Part shown: positions 26,028-36,700 of the stretch, one piece after another
Position numbering within the stretch: position 1 is the stretch's first letter
Layout of the letters: every line of letters starts with the position of its first letter
Source: Bacteroidia bacterium
Lineage (GTDB): Bacteria; Bacteroidota; Bacteroidia; Chitinophagales; Saprospiraceae
DNA: 64,000 nucleotides
Direction of reading: 5' to 3'
NCBI GenBank assembly: GCA_030430845.1
Contig: JAUIKE010000009.1
Location: 1 to 64,000 of the forward strand
Made by a program: the position numbers and the translations under genes
Notes under the pieces: generated by a model
What the model was told of the DNA's origin: nothing
What the model saw: the letters and a program-made list of their open reading frames with translations, nothing else
Database searches by the model: none

Positions 26028-26987
26028 ATGGACTCGAAAATACTGGAGCAACAATTAGAGGAGCTGAAAATATTGAATGCCATCGCCGTTGAGCTTAACG
26101 GCACCACAGAGTTGAACCGAGCGCTAAAGGTCGCACTGGAATATACCGTTGAGCTTATGAATATGCATACGGGATGGATCTGGCTGTTGCATCCTGGGTC
26201 TAACTCTGTTTTTTTAGCAGCCTCCCACCAACTACCTCCGGCCTTCACGCAACATCCCGAACGATTATCCGGCTGGTGCTACTGCATCGATAAATATTTG
26301 GCCAACAACCTGGAAAGTGCTGCTAATATCAGCGAAATCACCTGTACCCGACTGAAAGATCTTAAAGAAGGGACACAGGGCCTTCGATATCATGCTACGA
26401 TTCCCTTATACGATCAGGGGAAAAAGATCGGATTGCTCAATCTCGTGAGCGAGGCCTCCGGCCAATTATCCGACCGGCAACTGGAGCTCCTTTATGCCAT
26501 CGGGGATATGCTCAGCGTTACCATCGGGCGTACCAGGCTATACGAGCAAAGTCGCGAAGTCGGCATCCGCGAAGAGCGCAAGCGTCTGGCCCGGCAAATC
26601 GGGCAGCAGCTGACTCATCAGATCCGCCAACTTATGGAAGAACTGACCGCCTCCAAAGGCACTGCTCCCACTTCCAAAAAGCTCAACAGTCTCGCCAAAG
26701 ACTTATCCCAACTCGCCGACCAATCCATAACAGAGCTGGAAGCCACGGCTCAGACCAACTACCAACAACATCCTTTTCAATATCCCATCACGCCGCTTTC
26801 CAAGCGGGAAATGGAGGTGCTCGAGCTCCTCAAGTCCGGAAAGACCAATAAGGCTATTGGGGCAGAGTTGTTTATCTCTGAACGGACCGTGAAGTTTCAT
26901 GTGAGTACCTTACTTAGTAAGTTACAGGCACAAAACCGTACGGATGCGGTCCAGATTGCTGTAAAAAGAGGGATCATTAAATTATGA
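26028..26987 (+). CDS. GAF domain LuxR-type transcriptional regulator
   Basis: A 319-residue regulator. The GAF domain (about 15-175) starts LKILNAIAVELNGTTELNRA and includes the CYCID and GLRYHATIPLYDQGKKIGLL strands. A helical linker with KRLARQIGQQLTHQIRQLM resembles a degenerate DHp helix. The C-terminal LuxR HTH is complete: LSKREMEVLELLKSGKTNKA, then GAELFISERTVKFHVSTLLSKL. The signal sensed by GAF is unknown. Its last 6 bases overlap the end of the convergent RAYT gene. Confidence 0.9.
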   Translation: MDSKILEQQLEELKILNAIAVELNGTTELNRALKVALEYTVELMNMHTGWIWLLHPGSNSVFLAASHQLPPAFTQHPERLSGWCYCIDKYLANNLESAANISEITCTRLKDLKEGTQGLRYHATIPLYDQGKKIGLLNLVSEASGQLSDRQLELLYAIGDMLSVTIGRTRLYEQSREVGIREERKRLARQIGQQLTHQIRQLMEELTASKGTAPTSKKLNSLAKDLSQLADQSITELEATAQTNYQQHPFQYPITPLSKREMEVLELLKSGKTNKAIGAELFISERTVKFHVSTLLSKLQAQNRTDAVQIAVKRGIIKL

Positions 26988-27662
26988 GTTAGGCTCTCCT
27001 TTCTTATTTTTCAAATAAGTATGGGGAAAATCTACCCATTTTTTTACTAAGCCGGCCTTTACAGGATTTTGTAAAATATAGTTTAGATAATAGAGCTGAT
27101 CCTTTTCATTCCTCACTATTCGATCAAAATATTCCTCCATCCAAAATCTTCCTTTCCTGTTCAAAGCTACATTGCAGTACCTGGCAGAAGCTCCTTTGAT
27201 CCGAAACATGATCTTGGAAAGGTCTGCATAAGTATTCGGTACTTGACCCATATCCAGGTCTTCTGTTTTCAGTTGGACATGAGTGTCGATTAATAAGTGA
27301 AAATGATTTGGCATGATCGTATAGGCCAGTAAATCATAGAACTCTCCATCAAAGCGATGAAGTTGTTCTTTCAGTATTTCTGCAATTGGCGGTTGATCAA
27401 AGTAGGTCGGTCCATTCAAGGCCTTATCCAGATAGGTATCATATTTTTTAAAATAATGACTACTTAAAACAGCTATCCTCCGATCAGCATTTTTTGGCTT
27501 AGTGATTTTTATCTCATCAAGCTTCTGTTGAAATTCCTTTTTTAAGGCTGAAATCACTTTTACTGGTAATGCTCCAAATAAACTGGAGGTAACAAAATAG
27601 GTAGCCCCGGCACTTTGAATATGTGGCAAGTTCCGACGGGTAGATTTGTGTGCAGACTTCAT
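26982..27662 (-). mobile_element. REP-associated tyrosine transposase (RAYT, Y1 HUH type)
   Basis: A 226-residue single-domain transposase of the IS200-like Y1 superfamily. The HUH motif is H120-F-H122 in TIMPNHFHLLID, and the nucleophile is most likely Tyr195 in YLNYILQNPVKAGLVKKWV. The opening phrase SAGATYFVTSSLFG is the first beta strand of the family. RAYTs cut and join single-stranded REP hairpins; matching hairpins lie upstream (27727-27755, 27930-27958, 27966-27988) in inverted arrangement, as in BIMEs. It has no IS ends, so it is probably a domesticated or slowly mobile RAYT. The frame is intact. Confidence 0.88.
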
Positions 27663-27726
27663 GGCTGATCATTTTTGTATTAAAAAATATCAGGTCATGG
27701 AGGTCTTTTATGAAGAAACAAAATGG

Positions 27727-27755
27727 AATGGACTACATCCTTCAGGATGTCCGGT
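27727..27755. repeat. REP-like hairpin, forward copy
   Basis: A 29-base unit containing the hairpin ACATCC-TTCA-GGATGT (27735-27750) with side tags AATGGACT and CCGGT. Its exact reverse complement is at 27930-27958. It lies 65 bases upstream of the RAYT start codon. Confidence 0.8.
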
Positions 27756-27929
27756 CCACAGGTTTTAGCCTGTGGAAATGTTTCTTTTGTACGAATAATT
27801 TAAATTTATCCAAAAAACACCAAACGCACAAGTAACTAATTAAAAATCAACATATTATATAATAACACTAGATACCAATTCAATAAAAGTATATCCTCCT
27901 TCATTGAATTACCAGCGTAAACGCCGGTA

Positions 27930-27958
27930 ACCGGACATCCTGAAGGATGTAGTCCATT
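27930..27958. repeat. REP-like hairpin, inverted copy
   Basis: An exact 29-base reverse complement of 27727-27755, with hairpin ACATCC-TGAA-GGATGT (27935-27950). Together the two copies form a BIME-like pair about 230 bp long upstream of the RAYT gene. Confidence 0.8.
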
Positions 27959-27965
27959 TTGCTAT

Positions 27966-27988
27966 TCCTGAAGGATGTAGTCAATTTC
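27966..27988. repeat. Truncated REP-like unit
   Basis: CCTGAAGGATGTAGTC repeats the right half of the unit at 27939-27954 in direct orientation; the left stem half is missing, so it cannot fold in the same way. The rest of 27663-28131 holds no gene. Confidence 0.65.
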
Positions 27989-28131
27989 TTCTTCCTAATG
28001 GAAGTTTTACACCTAATCCTAAAAGTCCTACCTGTACCAAAGTACAGGCCCACTTCTATCCCTTTGCCGGATGTGTACAGCCTCTATTCTCCCCACCTTT
28101 GTCGTATCAAATCACTTAAAAATCAGAGATC

Positions 28132-28863
28132 ATGACTACGACAACACCAACTGCACTCATCACCGGCGCTTCCAAAGGATTTGGATTGGCCCTGGCCGAA
28201 GCACTCGCCCAGAGAGGATGGAAACTGATCATCAATGCCCGGAATGCCGAGGCTCTGTTGAAAGCTCAAAGAAGATTAGAGGAATTTACCGAGGTAGTGG
28301 CCATCTCAGGTGATGTACGCGACGAAATACACCTCCTGCAGTTTGCCGAAAAGCTCGAACAACTCAACTGGAAGCTCAACTTGATTGTCAACAATGCCTC
28401 CACTTTAGGGATATCTCCTCAACCTACATTACTGGAATACCCGATCGACACCATTCACCAGATCTTCCATACCAATGTCATCGCTCCGCTCTCGCTGATA
28501 CAGAAGGTGAAAAGCTTCCTGGCATCTGATGCGACCATCATCAACCTTAGCAGCGACGCAGCCGCCCATCATTACGAAAACTGGGGTGGATACGGAGCCA
28601 GTAAAGCCGCCCTGGATCATCTGAGTCTGACCCTTGGAAAGGAATATCCCGAATGGAACATCTACGCCTTCGATCCCGGCGATATGCGGACCGACATGCA
28701 CCAGGCGGCCTTCCCCGGAGAAGACATTTCCGACCGACCGCTTCCCAAGGAGGTGGCCGTACCTTCCGCCCTCCAGCTCATTTATGGCGGTCACGACAAT
28801 GGCCGATATGTGGCTGGGAAGATCCCTTACCTCAGTTCGATTAAAAATGTATCGGTTTCTTAA
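28132..28863 (+). CDS. Short-chain dehydrogenase/reductase
   Basis: A 243-residue SDR. The cofactor motif is TGASKGFG (11-18), the NAG-like motif is NNAS, the catalytic Ser lies in IINLSSDAAA, and the YxxxK pair is in GGYGASKAALDHL. Residues after the site (FDPGDMRTDMHQ) match the usual PG loop. Arg/Asn in INARNAE after beta 2 favours NADP. The substrate is unknown. It precedes the QueA paralogue by 35 bases, so the two are probably cotranscribed. Confidence 0.9.
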   Translation: MTTTTPTALITGASKGFGLALAEALAQRGWKLIINARNAEALLKAQRRLEEFTEVVAISGDVRDEIHLLQFAEKLEQLNWKLNLIVNNASTLGISPQPTLLEYPIDTIHQIFHTNVIAPLSLIQKVKSFLASDATIINLSSDAAAHHYENWGGYGASKAALDHLSLTLGKEYPEWNIYAFDPGDMRTDMHQAAFPGEDISDRPLPKEVAVPSALQLIYGGHDNGRYVAGKIPYLSSIKNVSVS

Positions 28864-28898
28864 AGAACATCCCATTTTTTCACCTTAAAATCAAAGAC

Positions 28899-29969
28899 AT
28901 GAACGCTCTGCATAATGAAATCGCCTTCGATTTTTCGCTACCCAAACTACTGGAATGTGCCCGACCCACCGAAGTCAGAGGAATCACCCGGGATGGCGTC
29001 CGACTCATGGTCAGCCGTCGCTCAAACGATCGGATCCATCACAACCGGTTCTCTGAAATCGGCCAATTTCTAAAGGAAGGGGATGTGCTGATCATCAATA
29101 CTTCCGGCACCATGAATGCCGCCATCCCGACCCGGCTTCCTAACGGACAGGAAGCCAGGATACATTTATCAACAAAACTTTCACAGGAAGAATGGCTGGT
29201 GGAAATTCGGCAGGTGATCGGCCACAAAACCAAGCGGTTCAAAGGCCTTAAGGAAGGAGCATTTTTTTCCCTACCCCAAGGAGCTAAAGCAAAAATCACC
29301 GCCCCTTTTTACCAAAATAAAAAGGAGCGGGATCATATACAATTGTGGAAAGCCCGGTTTTTCCTAAATGAACTCATGGAAGATTATTTGGAAAAAAACG
29401 GTCATCCCATTCAATACGGGAATCTGGATAAAAAATATCCGCCGGCTTTTTACCAAACGGTTTTTGCCGATGAAAAGGGCAGTGCTGAAATGCCCTCGGC
29501 AGGGCGGGCCTTCACCCCTAAATTAGTCACCCAACTCATGGTCAAAGGTGTTCAGTTTGCACCGGTGGTGTTGCATACCGGCGTATCCAGCCTGGAAATC
29601 GGCGAAAAACCCTACCCGGAATATTACCGGGTACCGCTCTTTTCGGCCAGTTTGATTAACCGGGCCCGGGAAGAAGATCGGCGTATCATAGCCGTGGGTA
29701 CGACTGCCATCCGAGCCGTGGAGTCCAGTCTGGATGAGAATACGGGTAGGGTCATACCTTCAGAAGGCATGACGGAGCTATACATCACTCCCGGTCGGGG
29801 TTTGAAAGTCGTGAATGCTATGCTCACCGGCTTTCATGAACCGAAGGCCTCTCATTTGCTGATGCTGGAAGCCCTGGCGAGTCGGAGGCATTTGGTGAAA
29901 GCCTATGAGGCGGCTATTGAGAAGAAGTATCAGTGGCATGAGTTTGGGGATTTGCATTTGATTGTGTGA
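28899..29969 (+). CDS. Divergent QueA-family protein (SAM:tRNA ribosyltransferase-isomerase-like)
   Basis: A 356-residue protein of the QueA fold (PF02547). Conserved parts include LKEGDVLIINTSGTMNAAIP, FYQTVFADEKGSAEMPSAGR, AVGTTAIRAVESS and GFHEPKASHLLMLEAL. Signature positions differ from true QueA: MPSAGRAFT for APTAGLHFT, LHTGVSSL for LHVGLGTF, YPEYY for HSEYY, GFHEP for NFHLP. It probably belongs to a paralogue group outside queuosine synthesis, sometimes found beside dehydrogenases. SAM use is plausible; the product is unknown. It shares an operon with the SDR gene. Confidence 0.8.
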   Translation: MNALHNEIAFDFSLPKLLECARPTEVRGITRDGVRLMVSRRSNDRIHHNRFSEIGQFLKEGDVLIINTSGTMNAAIPTRLPNGQEARIHLSTKLSQEEWLVEIRQVIGHKTKRFKGLKEGAFFSLPQGAKAKITAPFYQNKKERDHIQLWKARFFLNELMEDYLEKNGHPIQYGNLDKKYPPAFYQTVFADEKGSAEMPSAGRAFTPKLVTQLMVKGVQFAPVVLHTGVSSLEIGEKPYPEYYRVPLFSASLINRAREEDRRIIAVGTTAIRAVESSLDENTGRVIPSEGMTELYITPGRGLKVVNAMLTGFHEPKASHLLMLEALASRRHLVKAYEAAIEKKYQWHEFGDLHLIV

Positions 29970-29978
29970 AAAAAAAAG

Positions 29979-30005
29979 GTGTATGCATCCTCTGGATGCA
30001 CACAC
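29979..30005. terminator. Terminator hairpin between convergent genes
   Basis: Arms 29979-29990 and 29994-30005 pair over 12 bases with one mismatch around TCT. An A-run before it gives a T-run for the minus-strand transcript. It serves the QueA paralogue and the SGNH gene. Confidence 0.65.
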
Positions 30006-30038
30006 TTCAAAACTTACTAAAGTTATAATGGATTGATT

Positions 30039-31670
30039 TTAATACTCTGGAAAAATTTCTTTGAAAGCTTTGTCGGCTATTGCTTTGTATCCTTTTTTAT
30101 TGGGATGCACAACTCCTCTTATATCTCCTTGTAAAGATTTTGATTCATCTTTAAGCAATACCATTCTTCCTGATTGACAAATCGCATGTCCCACAAACAC
30201 CTTTTCACAATCTATTACATTCCATCCTTCCCGCCTTCCGAAGGAGGTAACACGCAAATTCAGAGGCTTGATTAAATTGTTTCTGGAATGTTTTTGTTCT
30301 TTTCTTCCTACTTCCAGCGTTCTGCTGGTAAATCTAGTCACATCCCTCCCCAGGTTAGTTAATACTGGTCCAGGACAAACGTCAGAATCATTGCCAGGAG
30401 CAATCAGAAAAGGATCAGGGTAGGTTATGATATAAATGTTGCTATTGGGGATACCATATCTATTAAATTCATCAGAAAGCCTATCATAGGCGTAGCTCAG
30501 TCCATCTAGTCCTTCAAGCCGTTTCCAGTTATCTTCTCTGAGAATGTTGGCAATTTTTAAAACAATAGACCCTGCATTTTTAAATTTGCTGTCAGACCAG
30601 TTTCCTGTTTTAATGGCTCTTTCAATATCCTTTCGTTCTGGTCCTATAACGATGGTATTTCTCAAAATTGGCTCTCTTACTATATATGATGCTATAGCAT
30701 TTGCTAAGCCCGCATCGTTTCCTCCAATAGACATCACTACCTTATCGACCTTTCTGGGGCCGATGATATCCGCCATTTTTTTTAATTGATTAAATACCCA
30801 GTCGACAGTTGCACCTGACTCTGCCAGATTGATATAGGTAACCGATGTGCGAGTACTAAATTTCTCAGCTTTTTGAGCCACTATACTACCCCAAGTATAA
30901 GACGACCGATGAAAAATCCGGTGGTTGAGTGAAGCTTGACTATTAAAATACCCTTCCCCAATATCTCCCCAGAATTTATCAATGCTCTTCCTATCTGGTG
31001 CTCCTTCTCCAGAAGAATAAGAGTCTCCTAGCTGAACGATAAGAATATCTTCAAGTTTTAAATCAAAAGTTTTCCAGTAAATAGGCTGTTTATTGGGATA
31101 GACTCTTGCTAATTCTACGGTCCATTCCCCTTCGAAAAGGTCAACATAAATTCTAGGGGACAATGAATACAGCACAATCTTTTCAGCATCTATGGTTGCG
31201 TCGAGATTGAAATAGTCTGTTCCTAATTCAGCCTGGACGGATTCCAATTCCTCGACTGAAATACTCCCTCTAATTGGAATTGCTTGTGGAGAATTGGGCA
31301 TAGGGAGTGTATTTATCTTTTGAACAACAGAACTGGCGCTTTTAGGCCTAAATGTCCACCGCCAAGGCCCTTTTAAGTTAAAATAATCTGCCTCCTTTTT
31401 ATTGAATACCGGCCAACTGCTAGGATAATTGTTTGCCAAATCGATGGCAGTAAGCGTAACTCTTAGTGGAGACAGCACATACTCTTTTGAATTGGGCATA
31501 TCTACCACCCCATTTCTATTTTTATCCAAGCCATACCTCGGCTGGATGCTAAATGGCACATTCACATTTGTATGTCCTCCACGACTGTTATTGCCTCCAA
31601 ATTGGGCATATTGTTCTTGAGGAAATAAAACGATCAGGACAATTAACAAGGAGACATATTGTAAGTTCAT
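30039..31670 (-). CDS. Secreted SGNH/GDSL hydrolase-like protein
   Basis: A 543-residue exported protein from the ATG at 31670, which gives a proper signal peptide (MNLQYVSLLIVLIVLFPQEQ); the TTG at 31721 would hide it. The N-terminal 200 residues form a beta-rich domain (YGLDKNRNGVVDMPNSKEYV). The catalytic domain shows block I GDSYSSGEGAP with the nucleophilic Ser, block III SIGGNDAG, and block V VVHPNKKGYKAIADKA with the catalytic His. This is the lipase/esterase layout of GDSL hydrolases of the SEST type. The substrate is unknown. It lies 47 bases downstream of the T9SS cargo gene. Confidence 0.82.
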   Translation of the reverse strand: MNLQYVSLLIVLIVLFPQEQYAQFGGNNSRGGHTNVNVPFSIQPRYGLDKNRNGVVDMPNSKEYVLSPLRVTLTAIDLANNYPSSWPVFNKKEADYFNLKGPWRWTFRPKSASSVVQKINTLPMPNSPQAIPIRGSISVEELESVQAELGTDYFNLDATIDAEKIVLYSLSPRIYVDLFEGEWTVELARVYPNKQPIYWKTFDLKLEDILIVQLGDSYSSGEGAPDRKSIDKFWGDIGEGYFNSQASLNHRIFHRSSYTWGSIVAQKAEKFSTRTSVTYINLAESGATVDWVFNQLKKMADIIGPRKVDKVVMSIGGNDAGLANAIASYIVREPILRNTIVIGPERKDIERAIKTGNWSDSKFKNAGSIVLKIANILREDNWKRLEGLDGLSYAYDRLSDEFNRYGIPNSNIYIITYPDPFLIAPGNDSDVCPGPVLTNLGRDVTRFTSRTLEVGRKEQKHSRNNLIKPLNLRVTSFGRREGWNVIDCEKVFVGHAICQSGRMVLLKDESKSLQGDIRGVVHPNKKGYKAIADKAFKEIFPEY

Positions 31671-31717
31671 TGTTATTTTTTTAGAGAGAAAAACTTTGTT
31701 TCCACAAGCTCTGGAAG

Positions 31718-33592
31718 TCAATGTTGCACTGCGAATCTTTTGACTAAATTACCAGAACCCGTTTCCAGTCTTAGGAAGTAGATTCCATTTGTAAGTCGTG
31801 TCAGATCAAACTGAACACGCTGTTGGTGCTCTTTTGCATGCCCACTACGCCGCAGCACCTGCCCCTGAGCATTGATCACCGAAAGCACCAAGTCAGTAGG
31901 CGTTTCAAAGCTAAAGTCTATAAAAAGGTGATCAGAAGCAGGGTTGGGGGCCAGGGTCATACTGGAGGAAGGTAATTGAGTTCGCTCCGTATTGGTAGCC
32001 TGCTGAGCCTCCACCACCATATCCATAACCGGCACAAACCCAAAGTCTGAAGTAGGGAAACCGCCGGCACTGCCGATCAGCCATTCGTTGAAGCCGCTAC
32101 CCCAGGCTATGGTGCTTTCGGGTTCGTAGGAGATCTTGTTGTTCATCTGCATACCCAAACTTGCATTGCCACCCAAAAACTCGGCTACGAGAATATACCT
32201 TCGACCCGGATTGAGAACGACGCCTTCCTCAAAGGTTTCTGCATCCAACAAGCTCACTTCGACCTTATCAAAGAAGCGTTCGTTTCTAAACAGGTACTCG
32301 CCTACTCCGCGCAGTATCAGACTATTGTCCGAACTGATATCAAATCCACTCCAATCCGGGCCGACCTCAGGTTTGACTTCGTATAATTTGACCGGAACAA
32401 TGTCAACAATGTTGGTACTGGCTGACCGGTCAACCGCCATGACGGCTTTAGTAGCCACCAAGGTTTCTGAGCTGTTTGGGGAAGTCGTATATAGGTTCCC
32501 CATTTTAAAGGAGCCGTCTCCCGCTCCCCAGTCAACCGATCCGTAGTAGTCCCCGTAGCTTTTGGAAAAAAGGTTTTCAGTCACTTCAAAAGGCAATTCA
32601 GCCACATTACTAGCCGGGGTAAAATCTTCTTCCCCGCTTATGTATACTTCATAACGAACGGTATACAGCCCGGGGCTCAGATCGTCGGGTACATAAACGC
32701 TCGAAAATTCAAAGGGCAGATCTTTGATCACACTCAAAAAGGAAGCCTTGGAAACACTATCGACGAAATACGTCTGCCCGAAAGTATCCTGTACGCTGTA
32801 TTTCAAAACCACCTCTGTCTCGTCCGTCCGTCCCAGATTCGATACGGTCATTCCGAATTTCAGCGTATCCCCGTTAAGCTGAGAAGCAGGCTGAGCATAG
32901 CTGGTTAAGGGATAGCGTACATCGGTAATGGCCAGGTCATGCTCCGGCAGTTCGGATAGCTTCACATCATCGATGGCCCAGTAATAGTAATCGCCATCAT
33001 AGCGGAAGCAAAACTTAAAGTCAGCTTCTCCGGCAGCATACTCTGTCAGATCAATCGTTTTGACGGAATTATAGTCCTTCGTACCGCCGGAAAAGCTGGA
33101 AATATCTTCATTGATCGGCAGGAATTCCCAACTGAGTCCGCCATCTTTACTCACTCCAATAGAGGTAGAGACGAACAATTTGTATAACTCCTGGTGAAAG
33201 CTAAGGGCCACCGTTTGCAAGTCTGAACAATTGATTACCGGTGAGATGATGTCCGAAACAAAAGGACGTTGAACGGAGCCCTTTCCACTAGCATAATTGT
33301 TAGGGCCCACATCAAGGAGCGCTGCGTCGAAGATCAAAAAACCATTTTGGGCTGTAGGTGATCGAAGGTGGTAAAAATCCAGCCAAAAGTTACTGCCCGG
33401 CAGGCCTTCGTTGGTTGCCCATTTCCAGGTAGCAAGCTGAGTGGAATCCGGCGTTCCAGAGCTTACCGGGCTATTGGTCCAGTTGTCCGGAATGCCGTTC
33501 TCAAAGTCTTCGTATAAAACGACTTTTTGACTAAATAATGCAGGTGAGGAGGCTAGTATGAGAGCAAGCGTAAGTGAAAACAAATTTTTCAT
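31718..33592 (-). CDS. Secreted T9SS cargo protein with choice-of-anchor/MAM-like domain
   Basis: A 624-residue protein from the ATG at 33592, giving signal peptide MKNLFSLTLALILASSPALF. Residues about 25-210 resemble a jellyroll MAM/choice-of-anchor domain (YEDFENGIPDNWTNSPVSSG, YWAIDDVKLSELP). A CARDB-like beta domain follows (TVSNLGRTDETEVVLKYSVQ). The last 80 residues are a type IX secretion type A sorting domain: LAPNPASDHLFIDFSF, VINAQGQVL, GIYFLRLETGSGNLVKRF. It should be exported to the cell surface; the function is unknown. Confidence 0.85.
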   Translation of the reverse strand: MKNLFSLTLALILASSPALFSQKVVLYEDFENGIPDNWTNSPVSSGTPDSTQLATWKWATNEGLPGSNFWLDFYHLRSPTAQNGFLIFDAALLDVGPNNYASGKGSVQRPFVSDIISPVINCSDLQTVALSFHQELYKLFVSTSIGVSKDGGLSWEFLPINEDISSFSGGTKDYNSVKTIDLTEYAAGEADFKFCFRYDGDYYYWAIDDVKLSELPEHDLAITDVRYPLTSYAQPASQLNGDTLKFGMTVSNLGRTDETEVVLKYSVQDTFGQTYFVDSVSKASFLSVIKDLPFEFSSVYVPDDLSPGLYTVRYEVYISGEEDFTPASNVAELPFEVTENLFSKSYGDYYGSVDWGAGDGSFKMGNLYTTSPNSSETLVATKAVMAVDRSASTNIVDIVPVKLYEVKPEVGPDWSGFDISSDNSLILRGVGEYLFRNERFFDKVEVSLLDAETFEEGVVLNPGRRYILVAEFLGGNASLGMQMNNKISYEPESTIAWGSGFNEWLIGSAGGFPTSDFGFVPVMDMVVEAQQATNTERTQLPSSSMTLAPNPASDHLFIDFSFETPTDLVLSVINAQGQVLRRSGHAKEHQQRVQFDLTRLTNGIYFLRLETGSGNLVKRFAVQH

Positions 33593-33743
33593 GTTGTATT
33601 GGGTTTTATTGTTATCACCCAATGTCCACTGCTCCGGTGTAATTCACCTGCATATATCGTTCAATTGCTTGGAGACATGATCTATTTGTTGAAAAAAACT
33701 TGGAAACATCATCCAAATTTTAAAATAAACCACTAATCATCAA

Positions 33744-36700
33744 TCACTTGCGTGTTTCACTAGGAGCATAACCAAAATGGTTTGAAAAAACCCTTGAGAA
33801 GTAGGCAGGATCCCTGAATCCGACAGCGTAAGCCACCTCTGATATAGAAAGGGAAGTACTTTTCAGCATTTCCATGGCTCGTTGCATGCGGTAGGTACGC
33901 ATGTACTGTGTGGCCGACTGCCCTGTCAGCGCCTTCAGTTTTCTAAAAACCTGAGATCGACTCATTCCCAGTTCGCGAATAAGGATTGTCACATTAAAAT
34001 TTTCATTAGAAAGATGCGTCTCCAGCAGCAACTGGACCTTTCGGATGAAGCGATCTTCAGCATGATCTTTTGAGTGCGGATTAATCTCGAAAGGTAGCGC
34101 CTTTTGATAACGTTCCTGGAGGCGCTTTCTAAGCTTGATCATCTGTTCGAGCCGTACGAATAATTCTTTCTGATTAAAAGGCTTGATTAAATAAGCATCT
34201 GCTCCTGTGCCCAAGCCTTCTATACGAGCTTTTTCATCGGCCTTTGCGGTTAATAAAATAATAGGAATGTGGCTGGTCAGTTCTTCTTTTTTTAAGGTCT
34301 GGCATAGTTCAAATCCGTTTTTCACAGGCATCATGACATCACTAATAATGAGATCGGGGATATGCTCCAAGGCTTTCTGGATGCCAACTTCGCCATCCTT
34401 TGCAAAAATGAGACTGTAGGTCTCCTCTAAACAAGATTGAAGATATTTTCTCACATCCGAGTTGTCTTCTACAATAAGTACGGTGGGATGGTGCTCATCC
34501 TTGTTTTCGGTAACAGAAACCTCAGCAGTTAATGCCTCAGAGAATTCAGCTGGAGAAGCCTTGCTTGCTACAAATTTCCCCAGGGAAGCTTGCTGTCGGA
34601 TCGGCAAAAACACCGAAAAGGTGCTGCCCTCTTTAAGCCGGCTGCTCACCTCAATGGTTCCTCCCATTAATTCCACCAATTCTTTGGCATGGGCAAGGCC
34701 AATCCCGGTACCTTCTCCCTTACGGGTACTGGCATCATCAACTTGATAAAAGCGGTCAAAAATGTTAGCTAGTTTTTCCTCAGGAATGCCGATTCCGGAG
34801 TCTTTTACCTTTACAAGCAAATGAGGATTACCTTTTTGTTCTTTTTGTGCAATATGAAAAATGATCTCTCCTCCTTCCGGCGTAAACTTGATCGCATTCG
34901 ACAACAGATTACTAAAAACGTCTTGCAGTTTTTCAGGATCATAGTCCATCATTAAAGCTTCCGCCTCTTTATAAGTAACCAGGCGAATATTTTTGCTCTG
35001 AGCGAAGGAGTGAAAAGATTCAGATAGGTATTGCAAAAAGTTCACCACATCCCCCTGGATCAGCTGTAACTTCAAGGCCCCAGCTTCCATTTTGGACAGG
35101 TCCAGCATTTGATTGACCAGGCGGAGCAGCTCCCGACTATTTCTCTGAATGACCTGAACGGCTCCTTCCATTTTTTTGAAGGAGTTTTCGCGGAAATACT
35201 TCAAAGACTGCTCGGCCATTCCCTGAATGACGGTGATGGGCGTCCGGAATTCGTGGGTAATATTGGTGTACAGCCTCGATTTTACTTCATCCAATTCTTT
35301 TAACCTATTAGTTTCCGCCAGTGCTAGTTTTCTGTTCAACTGATAACGATAAAATAAGAATGCCAATAATCCGGCAGTTAAAATATATAAGGTAAATGCC
35401 CAAATGGTTTTCCACCAGGGAGGAAGAATGCGAAAGGAAAAAGAAGCTGCCGCCTCACTCCAAAGTCCATCCCCGTTTTTCGCCATCACCCTGAATGTAT
35501 AATTACCTGGAGCCAGGTTGGGGAAGCGTGCAATTCTCTCGTTTTTAACCTCCACCCAGTCTTGCTGAAATCCTTCAAGACGGTAACGGTATTCCACTCC
35601 TTCTGGATAATCATATTGCAAACCGGCATACTCAATGGCCAGATCATTTTTATAATATGGCAAATGAATGTTTTCTAAATAAATGCCCGAAGGAAACGCT
35701 TTATATTCCGGAGCCTGCCGAAAGGGTTGGTTGTTGATCCACAGATCCTTTATGATGGGAATAGCCTGAGAGGAACTTGGCTTTATTTTTTCCGGAAAAA
35801 AACTGAATACTCCTTCTTCCCCCGCAATATATAATCGTCCCTCTCCATTTTGAAAAAGGCCGGTAACAGCAGCTACTTTTGCCATAGGAAATTGGTTAAA
35901 CAAAGAAAAGGTCCTGAAGGATCCGGTTTCGGGCGAAAATCTAAATATTCCTTCGGGGCTTACCAACCAAAGATGGCCGTTATGATCTTCAGCAATACCG
36001 GTTATCCAGGAAGGAGACGGGCCTCTCTGCTCCAGGTAGTTTTGCTCTACTTCCAGCTTCTCATTTAATTGACTGAGTCCTCCCAGGTAAGCTCCCAGCC
36101 AAATGCTGCCGTCTGCCGTCTCATGCAGATCCAATGCCCCCCCGTTAAAATTGACAAACGACTTTTCGCCGGGAGCATCTAAATTAAATCGATGCAGACC
36201 TCTGTTAGTGGAGGCAATTAAGTATCCATTCTTAGTGACCAGCAGATCATTGATCACTCCAAGGTTAGTATATTCTTCATGCCAGGCTTCATAGGTAAAA
36301 GTCCCGGTATCAAATCGGTAGATACTCCCATGAGAGGTGCCGCAGAACAGTCCATATTTTTCGGAATAATACAAACTATTGACCCAGTCGTTCTCCAGGT
36401 TTTTGTTCGTTCTTACCAGCGGATACAATTGGAATTGACCGGAGTTGACAGAAAAGCGAATAAGTCCCTGATAGGTCCCGATCCATAAATCATGGTCCTC
36501 GCCCTTGATTAATGGAGCAGGGGTATCAACCGTTCGGGAAGTTCCAGGTAAGGGTAAATTAAATGTTGTTAAGTCTCCTGTGGTAGCAGAACGCCGAAAA
36601 AGGATGCTTTCTTTGGTGCTTAGCCAGAGATTTCCGTTGGCGTCTTCCGTCATGTTTCCCGGGCTGGCCAAACTGCGATCTTCCAGAGGTAGTGGAAAAT

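Noticed and set aside
27650-27835. Short open frame over the REP unit upstream of the RAYT gene
   Set aside because: It consists of REP and leader sequence and shows no protein features.
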